Positions 6,908-10,194 of a stretch of 10,194 bases of DNA are shown here, piece by piece. Source of the DNA: Nanobdellota archaeon (GTDB taxonomy: Archaea > Nanobdellota > Nanobdellia > Pacearchaeales > GW2011-AR1); contig JAUYIO010000077.1 of NCBI GenBank assembly GCA_030688225.1, forward strand, positions 1-10,194, read 5' to 3'. The notes beneath the pieces are model-generated. The model had not been told where the DNA came from. It ran no database searches and saw nothing but the letters and a program-made list of their open reading frames with translations. Both the position numbers and the translations under genes were made by a program. Positions within the stretch are counted from its first letter, which is position 1. Each line of letters starts with the position of its first letter.

Positions 6908-7141
6908 TCGTTCTACTCACACTTGCACTCGTTATTAATGAATTAAATTTCTCTCGTGCAAATGCTCGCTTTCAGCTCGTTTATTGACTCACTGCTGTGC
7001 AGTTCGCATATTGATATAGAATCGTTATTGAATAAAGTTGAGTTGAGTTATCTATCGCGGATTTTACATAATAGCATAGTTTTATAACTGAGTGCGTTAG
7101 CACGAAGCAATTAAGCGAACAAAAGTGAGCGATTAGAAATC
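6908..7141. repeat. Non-coding gap with short degenerate repeats between convergent genes
   Basis: This 234-base stretch between convergent genes shows no convincing gene. It is full of short motifs built on CTCG/CGAG and GTGAG/CTCAC. Examples are TCGTTATT followed by AT-rich sequence at about 6929 and 7022, the doubled GAGTT at 7039-7048, and small hairpins GTGC-GTTA-GCAC (7092-7103) and CTGC-TGT-GCAG near 6992. Its two ends look like loose inverted copies of each other (GCACGA with an AT stretch and GTGAG). It may be a decayed repeat element or a bidirectional termination zone. Confidence 0.4.
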
Positions 7142-7354
7142 CTATTTTTTCTCAACTTTTGTTCCACATTCATGACAGAATTTTTCAATTTCATCAAGAA
7201 TTGTTGAACAATTTTTGCATTTCTTTACAACCTGTTTTTTTTCAATAACTGCCTTGTATCCTGATTTTCCTGAAATCAACTTTCCAAAAGCAGAAGAAAT
7301 ATCTTCGCTTTGTTGCAGTTCTTCCATCCTCTTTTGAATAAAATTTGCATCCAT
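7142..7354 (-). CDS. Short zinc-ribbon protein
   Basis: The 70-residue product starts with a helical, charged half (M-D-A-N-F-I-Q-K-R-M-E-E-L) and ends in a zinc ribbon, C46-K-N-C49 and C60-H-E-C63, ten residues apart. Such ribbons bind zinc and commonly mediate nucleic-acid or protein contacts; the specific role is unknown. I chose the ATG at 7354 because GGAGG lies seven bases upstream, the only clear Shine-Dalgarno in the window. The frame stays open for 25 more codons to an ATG at 7429, but that stretch is GC-rich, strongly structured and unlike coding DNA here, so I treat it as leader RNA. If it is translated, the protein would be 95 residues. The gene runs against the nuclease gene and faces away from the next gene. 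Confidence 0.75.
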   Translation of the reverse strand: MDANFIQKRMEELQQSEDISSAFGKLISGKSGYKAVIEKKQVVKKCKNCSTILDEIEKFCHECGTKVEKK

Positions 7355-7435
7355 ATAAAAACCTCCGGCGGGTTTTTGATCCCGCAACCGAGCCAGCTTC
7401 CCCTCTTTACCTCCGATGGAAGCTAACATTAAGTT
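7355..7435 (-). promoter_or_regulatory. GC-rich structured 5' leader with Shine-Dalgarno, candidate regulatory RNA
   Basis: In a very AT-rich region, 7361-7424 is strikingly GC-rich. Read on the minus strand, AGCTTCC (7424-7418) pairs with GGAAGCT (7401-7395), with a purine-rich 16-base loop. Further on, GCGGG pairs with CCCGC (7385-7381 with 7372-7368) around an 8-base loop. Then follows the Shine-Dalgarno GGAGG at 7366-7362. The heptamer CGGAGGT occurs twice, once inside the first loop and once as the Shine-Dalgarno region. The layout suits a riboswitch or protein-binding leader that controls ribosome access. I match it to no known family. Confidence 0.55.
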
Positions 7436-7454
7436 AAATAAAAAAGAAAAAATG

Positions 7455-7464
7455 TTTTTTAAAG
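7455..7464 (-). promoter_or_regulatory. TATA-like box for the zinc-ribbon gene
   Basis: On the minus strand CTTTAAAAAA lies about 25 bases before an expected transcript start near 7435. That would give a leader of about 80 bases, in contrast to the leaderless neighbours. Confidence 0.4.
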
Positions 7465-7490
7465 TTTTTTGTGGTTGGTTAGAATAATAA

Positions 7491-7500
7491 TTTTTAAAAA
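7491..7500 (+). promoter_or_regulatory. TATA-like box for the 77-residue gene
   Basis: TTTTTAAAAA is centred about 26 bases before the ATG at 7521, the leaderless spacing seen elsewhere in this window. Confidence 0.5.
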
Positions 7501-7520
7501 TGGTATAAACATAAAATCAT

Positions 7521-7754
7521 ATGCCAATTACATTAAAATGGGAGCGTCATCCAGCAAGAGACAATCAATCAGGGACGTCTTATGACTTAGTTGCTAGGAC
7601 TCATCTAGGAGATTACGAAATCTCCCATGCACAAGATGGATATTATCTATTTTTAGATAATTGCGATTTAAAACACCTTAAAAGTTTAGAAAATATCAAA
7701 TTATTTGGAGAAGCTCATTTTTTAGGAATGCAAAAATCTTTTTCTAAAAATTAA
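7521..7754 (+). CDS. Unknown 77-residue protein
   Basis: I do not recognise this gene. The product has no membrane segment or signal peptide. It alternates polar and hydrophobic residues in pieces such as Y-D-L-V-A-R-T-H-L-G-D-Y-E-I and G-Y-Y-L-F-L-D-N, which look like short beta-hairpins, followed by a K-S-L-E-N-I helix-like part and a basic end. A TATA-like box at the usual distance supports expression and the ATG. Its stop codon shares the four bases TTAA with the stop of the opposite-strand phosphoesterase, so the two genes meet tail-to-tail with no spacer. It is divergent from the zinc-ribbon gene. A role in DNA repair can only be guessed from the neighbours. Confidence 0.65.
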   Translation: MPITLKWERHPARDNQSGTSYDLVARTHLGDYEISHAQDGYYLFLDNCDLKHLKSLENIKLFGEAHFLGMQKSFSKN

Positions 7755-8206
7755 ATTTTCATCCACAACCAACTCTTATTTGGTTTGTTTCCGTAATGCG
7801 TTTTTACAAGAACGTATTTCCCCTTGAGTTTTTTTCCGTGAAGTTCAAATTCAATTTTTTTAGAATCTTTTGAGATTAATTTGTACTTTCCGTTGTCCCA
7901 TATTTTAACTTCTCCTGCTCCATAATTCCCTTCTGGAATTGTGCCTTTGAAGGTTGCGTAGGCGAGAGGATGGTCTTCAACTTGAATTGCAAGTCTTTTT
8001 TCTCCTTTTGTTTTTGGAGGAGTTTTTGGAACTGCCCATGATTTCAAAACTCCGAGCATTTCAAGACGCAAATCCCAATGAAGATGCGAGGCGTGATGCT
8101 CGTGGATTACGAAGATTAATTTTTTATTTTTAGATTGGGGAATTTTTGCAGAAGGTTCTTTAGAAGATTTCAGATTTCTTTTTTTGGTGTATTGGTAAAG
8201 AGACAT
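7751..8206 (-). CDS. Stand-alone LigD-type DNA 3'-phosphoesterase
   Basis: This 151-residue protein matches the 3'-phosphoesterase domain that in bacteria is part of LigD, the end-joining ligase/polymerase. Such enzymes trim a 3'-terminal ribonucleotide and remove 3'-phosphates, leaving 3'-OH ends for polymerase or ligase. Family signatures are H-E-H-H-A-S-H-L-H-W-D-L-R-L-E (35-49), G-V-L-K-S-W-A-V-P-K (52-61), V-E-D-H-P-L (76-81) and I-P-E-G-N-Y-G-A-G (90-98). By comparison with Pseudomonas LigD, metal ligands H42, D50 and H84 correspond to H37, D45 and H79, and R52 to R47. All are present, so it should be active. The first ~28 residues are a lysine-rich tail. Stand-alone versions are known in archaea such as Methanosarcina and Korarchaeum. 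No ligase or polymerase domain is attached or adjacent. A TATA box lies about 24 bases upstream. Confidence 0.93.
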   Translation of the reverse strand: MSLYQYTKKRNLKSSKEPSAKIPQSKNKKLIFVIHEHHASHLHWDLRLEMLGVLKSWAVPKTPPKTKGEKRLAIQVEDHPLAYATFKGTIPEGNYGAGEVKIWDNGKYKLISKDSKKIEFELHGKKLKGKYVLVKTHYGNKPNKSWLWMKI

Positions 8207-8224
8207 AATTAAAACAGGGCAAGA

Positions 8225-8234
8225 GATTTTATAA
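8225..8234 (-). promoter_or_regulatory. TATA box for the 3'-phosphoesterase gene
   Basis: On the minus strand ATTATAAAAT lies about 24 bases before the ATG at 8206. No Shine-Dalgarno is seen, so a leaderless transcript is likely. Confidence 0.5.
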
Positions 8235-8253
8235 TTCTTCCGACGACTATAAA

Positions 8254-8279
8254 TTTATATAGTTTTGAGCATTTAATAA
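8254..8279 (+). promoter_or_regulatory. Two possible TATA boxes for the secreted protein gene
   Basis: TTTATATA at 8254-8261 is the better consensus match but would give a leader of about 20 bases. TTTAATAA at 8272-8279 has the leaderless spacing to the ATG at 8300. Either could be used. Confidence 0.45.
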
Positions 8280-8299
8280 AATAGTGATAACTGTCCAAA

Positions 8300-9118
8300 A
8301 TGAAAAGAGGTTTGATAAATTTTGTTGCTGCAAGTTTAATAACAGCAGGCGCCATCTTTCTCCCAAATAAAGTTTATTCTCTGGAAGAAGCTGTAAAAGC
8401 AGACAGCGTCGGAGTAAAAAAAGAAAGTAGAATTACAAATTTGAAATTAGATGGAGGAGGGGATTTTAATGACGCGAGCAATAGAGGATATTTTGGTTCT
8501 AAATTAAAACTTGACAAGAAACTTGAATTTGAATTTTCTTATGATTATCTTGGAGCTAAGAATATCGGTGACGAGTATAGGAAGAAAGAAGCAAAGAAAA
8601 AAGAAAAAAAATTATTGATTGCGAGTGTGCAATATAATGTATGGAACAATATTATGGTGGGTTTGTCTTATGATTCTGATAATGCGGTTGGAATTTATTC
8701 AACTTTATTAAGTGGAGGATTAAACAAAAAATTTTCTGACGGAGTTTTAAATGGACTTTATATAGATGGATATTTTGCTTGGGAAACAAGAAAAAATTTG
8801 CAAAATAAAAAAGGAGATGTTATAGGATTCACTTTAAAATACGTAATGCCCCCAAACTATACAAATAATTTTTTGAATTGGGATATAAATACGTTTTGCC
8901 GTCTGCCTAAAAAATACATTCGTGGAGGAACTCTTGATGGTCCAATGGAGGGCGGCTTAATTAGCGCATTAACAATTCCTATTCCTAAAACAAAGCATTT
9001 CAGATTTGGAGTGGATTTCAATTTAAGAAGAGATCATATCCCTATCTTGAATCAATCAATTACAAGAAAAGGATTTAGCATTAGAGTAAGCATGGATAAA
9101 AAGGAAAAGAGGAAATAA
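8300..9118 (+). CDS. Secreted, beta-strand-rich protein, barrel-like, function unknown
   Basis: The 272-residue product starts with a clear Sec signal peptide: M-K-R-G head, hydrophobic core V-A-A-S-L-I-T-A-G-A-I-F-L, and a likely cut after V-Y-S (residue 27). The mature part has no long hydrophobic helix. It is a series of amphipathic strands with alternating residues and turns rich in Gly, Asn and Asp, for example L-E-F-E-F-S-Y-D-Y, L-L-I-A-S-V-Q-Y-N-V, I-M-V-G-L-S-Y-D-S-D, G-F-T-L-K-Y-V-M, H-F-R-F-G-V-D-F-N and G-F-S-I-R-V-S-M. This is the texture of outer-membrane beta-barrels, yet the window reads as archaeal. The end is basic (K-K-E-K-R-K) rather than the terminal aromatic residue of true Bam substrates. 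A lysine-rich loop (94-104) interrupts the strands. It could be a barrel, or a beta-sandwich surface protein. I do not recognise the family. Confidence 0.8.
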   Translation: MKRGLINFVAASLITAGAIFLPNKVYSLEEAVKADSVGVKKESRITNLKLDGGGDFNDASNRGYFGSKLKLDKKLEFEFSYDYLGAKNIGDEYRKKEAKKKEKKLLIASVQYNVWNNIMVGLSYDSDNAVGIYSTLLSGGLNKKFSDGVLNGLYIDGYFAWETRKNLQNKKGDVIGFTLKYVMPPNYTNNFLNWDINTFCRLPKKYIRGGTLDGPMEGGLISALTIPIPKTKHFRFGVDFNLRRDHIPILNQSITRKGFSIRVSMDKKEKRK

Positions 9119-9153
9119 ATTCCCGTCGCTAATTATATTCTAAATTGTAACAA

Positions 9154-9164
9154 TTAATATAAAT
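9154..9164 (+). promoter_or_regulatory. TATA box for the 105-residue gene
   Basis: TTAATATAAAT is centred about 26 bases before the ATG at 9185, with leaderless spacing. Confidence 0.5.
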
Positions 9165-9184
9165 GCTTTATTAATGAAGTAGAT

Positions 9185-9502
9185 ATGAATGGTGAATATT
9201 TTGGAATATTTAATCCTCCTTATTCAACTTGGGGTTATGTTCCTGAAAAAAGAATAATTTTTGAAAAGACAATTGAAGAATTGTTTAAACATAATAAGCT
9301 TCTGTGGAATAAAGAAAGATTAAATGAACTAATTGAAAATCAGAAAGTTATTGTGGGGCGTGCAAATGTTTTATTTAGGCAGCATGGAGCAGTGCCAGAT
9401 TATCACACTCAAAAAGCATATCAATTTAAAGAAAGTGCAGAAGAATGGGAAGAGATTGTGTTTGAAAGACAAAAAGCATTTGATTTTTCTGAAGTTGATT
9501 AA
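9185..9502 (+). CDS. Unknown 105-residue protein
   Basis: I do not recognise this gene. The product is soluble-looking: an aromatic, proline-containing head (F-G-I-F-N-P-P-Y-S-T-W-G-Y), then charged helix-like stretches (E-K-T-I-E-E-L-F-K-H-N-K, E-R-L-N-E-L-I-E-N), a middle G-R-A-N-V-L-F-R-Q-H-G, and an acidic end. There is no signal peptide, membrane helix or Cys cluster. The ATG fits a TATA box. It stands alone between the secreted protein gene and the rRNA leader, with 66 bases before it. A shorter overlapping frame at 9333-9524 is out of phase and looks like a shadow. Confidence 0.7.
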   Translation: MNGEYFGIFNPPYSTWGYVPEKRIIFEKTIEELFKHNKLLWNKERLNELIENQKVIVGRANVLFRQHGAVPDYHTQKAYQFKESAEEWEEIVFERQKAFDFSEVD

Positions 9503-9539
9503 TAATTCCGTCGCCAAAAAATAAAAATTTTGTGAGAAA

Positions 9540-9550
9540 AGTTTATAAAC
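9540..9550 (+). promoter_or_regulatory. Probable rRNA promoter TATA box
   Basis: AGTTTATAAAC follows a purine-rich GAGAAA that could serve as the transcription-factor-B element. The start would fall near 9570, giving a leader of about 260 bases before mature 16S. Confidence 0.5.
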
Positions 9551-9829
9551 TAAATATTTCTGAGATAAATAATTAAGATGAAAGTTAATAAAAGATTTTC
9601 ATTCGTTTGCTTTGAAATTTTGAAGCGAAACAAAATGAGTACCTTAATGATAACTTGTAAAAAGGAAATGTTAAGGTATGAGGTATGAAGCAGTCATAGT
9701 TGTTAATTCTCAATATTGTTTAAAACAATTAAGCCAATAGTAGGAGTTTGTGTGAAGTGATTTTCTATCTTATATGAAAATTGCGTAATAGATTTCTGTT
9801 GTTTATCGATGGAAAAATGATATTATTTA
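9551..9829 (+). other. Probable 16S rRNA 5' leader (external transcribed spacer) with inverted repeats
   Basis: This gene-free stretch holds three symmetrical elements. GTTTGCTT (9605-9612) pairs with AAGCGAAAC (9623-9631), with one bulged base. TACCTTAA (9640-9647) pairs with TTAAGGTA (9671-9678). ATTGTTT and AAACAAT (9715-9729) form a near-perfect palindrome. Archaeal rRNA leaders normally pair with the far side of 16S to form a processing stem; that partner is outside the window. Nothing else is recognised. Confidence 0.5.
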
Positions 9830-10194
9830 AATCCAGTTGATCCTGCTGGCGGCTGCGGCTCTCTGGTTTGCGTTTAGACATGCAAGTCTTTCGAGAGAAG
9901 GCGAACTGCTCAGTAACACGTAGCTAACCTACCCTTAAGTCAAGGATACCCTCGGGAAACTGAGGCTAAAACTTGATAGGGATAAAACCCTGGAATGATT
10001 TTATCCTGAAACTAGAGCTTAAGGATGGGGCTGCGGCGGATTAGGTTGTTGGCGGAGTAATAGCCCACCAAGCCTGTGATCTGTAAGGGCTCTTAGCGGA
10101 GAGGCCCTGAGAGGGAATCTGAGACACTATTCCCAGCCCTACGGGGTGCAGCAGTTAGGAATATTCTGCAATGCGCGAAAGCGTGACAGATTGA
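9830..10194 (+). rRNA. 16S ribosomal RNA, 5' part, cut by the window end
   Basis: The archaeal 16S start is recognisable as ATCCAGTTGATCCTGCTGGC at about 9831, followed by ACATGCAAGTC, GCTCAGTAACACGTAGCTAA and TACCCTTAAGTCAAGGATA. Later come CCTACGGGGTGCAGCAG at about 10138 and GCAATGCGCGAAAGCGTGAC near the end. About 365 bases are present. The variable parts differ clearly from common Euryarchaeota and Crenarchaeota and fit a DPANN lineage. The exact mature 5' end is estimated from the conserved block. Confidence 0.96.

Noticed and set aside
7355..7429. Leader region as a tRNA gene
   Set aside because: The GCGGG/CCCGC arm looks like a T-arm, but its loop has eight bases, and no acceptor pairing, D-arm or anticodon arm can be built on either strand.
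9578..9688. 36-codon open frame before 16S with a TATA box upstream
   Set aside because: It coincides with the hairpins of the rRNA leader and lacks homology cues; the TATA box is better explained as the rRNA promoter.
1..10194. CRISPR arrays, insertion sequences, toxin-antitoxin pairs, prophage genes
   Set aside because: No regularly spaced repeats, transposase motifs, terminal inverted repeats with target duplications, or phage genes were seen.

Overview
The window looks like a piece of a DPANN-type archaeal genome, most likely from the Woesearchaeota/Pacearchaeota side. Four things point that way. A 16S rRNA 5' end with archaeal-style but divergent sequence lies at the right edge. An enolase gene sits next to the gene for ribosomal protein uS2, a typical archaeal pairing. 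The DNA is very AT-rich and lysine-rich. Almost every gene has a TATA-like box about 25-30 bases before its start codon and no Shine-Dalgarno, as expected for leaderless archaeal transcripts. The lineage is an inference; no database search was possible.

Left part (1-3000): the 3' part of a small kinase-fold gene, broken by a one-base slip in a run of eight G; a divergent enolase; a tiny opposite-strand zinc-finger-like gene squeezed between enolase and rps2; and uS2 with a long charged N-terminal extension. Just after rps2 the last codons of the gene are repeated in the intergenic DNA.

Middle (3000-8210): a DNA-processing neighbourhood. An Lhr-type helicase is followed by a PdeM/ICC-like metallophosphoesterase, and one base later by a membrane-anchored Holliday-junction-resolvase-like nuclease. 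After a repeat-rich gap come an opposite-strand zinc-ribbon gene with a GC-rich structured leader and the window's only clear Shine-Dalgarno, an unknown 77-residue gene, and an opposite-strand stand-alone LigD-type 3'-phosphoesterase. Helicase, phosphoesterase, nuclease and 3'-end-healing enzyme could act together in repair of DNA ends. This resembles the bacterial ligase-associated DNA-damage cluster, but no ligase or polymerase is visible here.

Right part (8210-10194): a secreted, beta-strand-rich protein that reads like a beta-barrel, an unknown 105-residue protein, about 300 bases of probable rRNA leader with inverted repeats, and the first ~365 bases of 16S rRNA. No tRNA, CRISPR array, insertion sequence or prophage was recognised.

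The best leads are the structured GC-rich leader at 7355-7435, the repair neighbourhood with its membrane-anchored nuclease, the helicase with an altered Walker A motif, and the barrel-like secreted protein.
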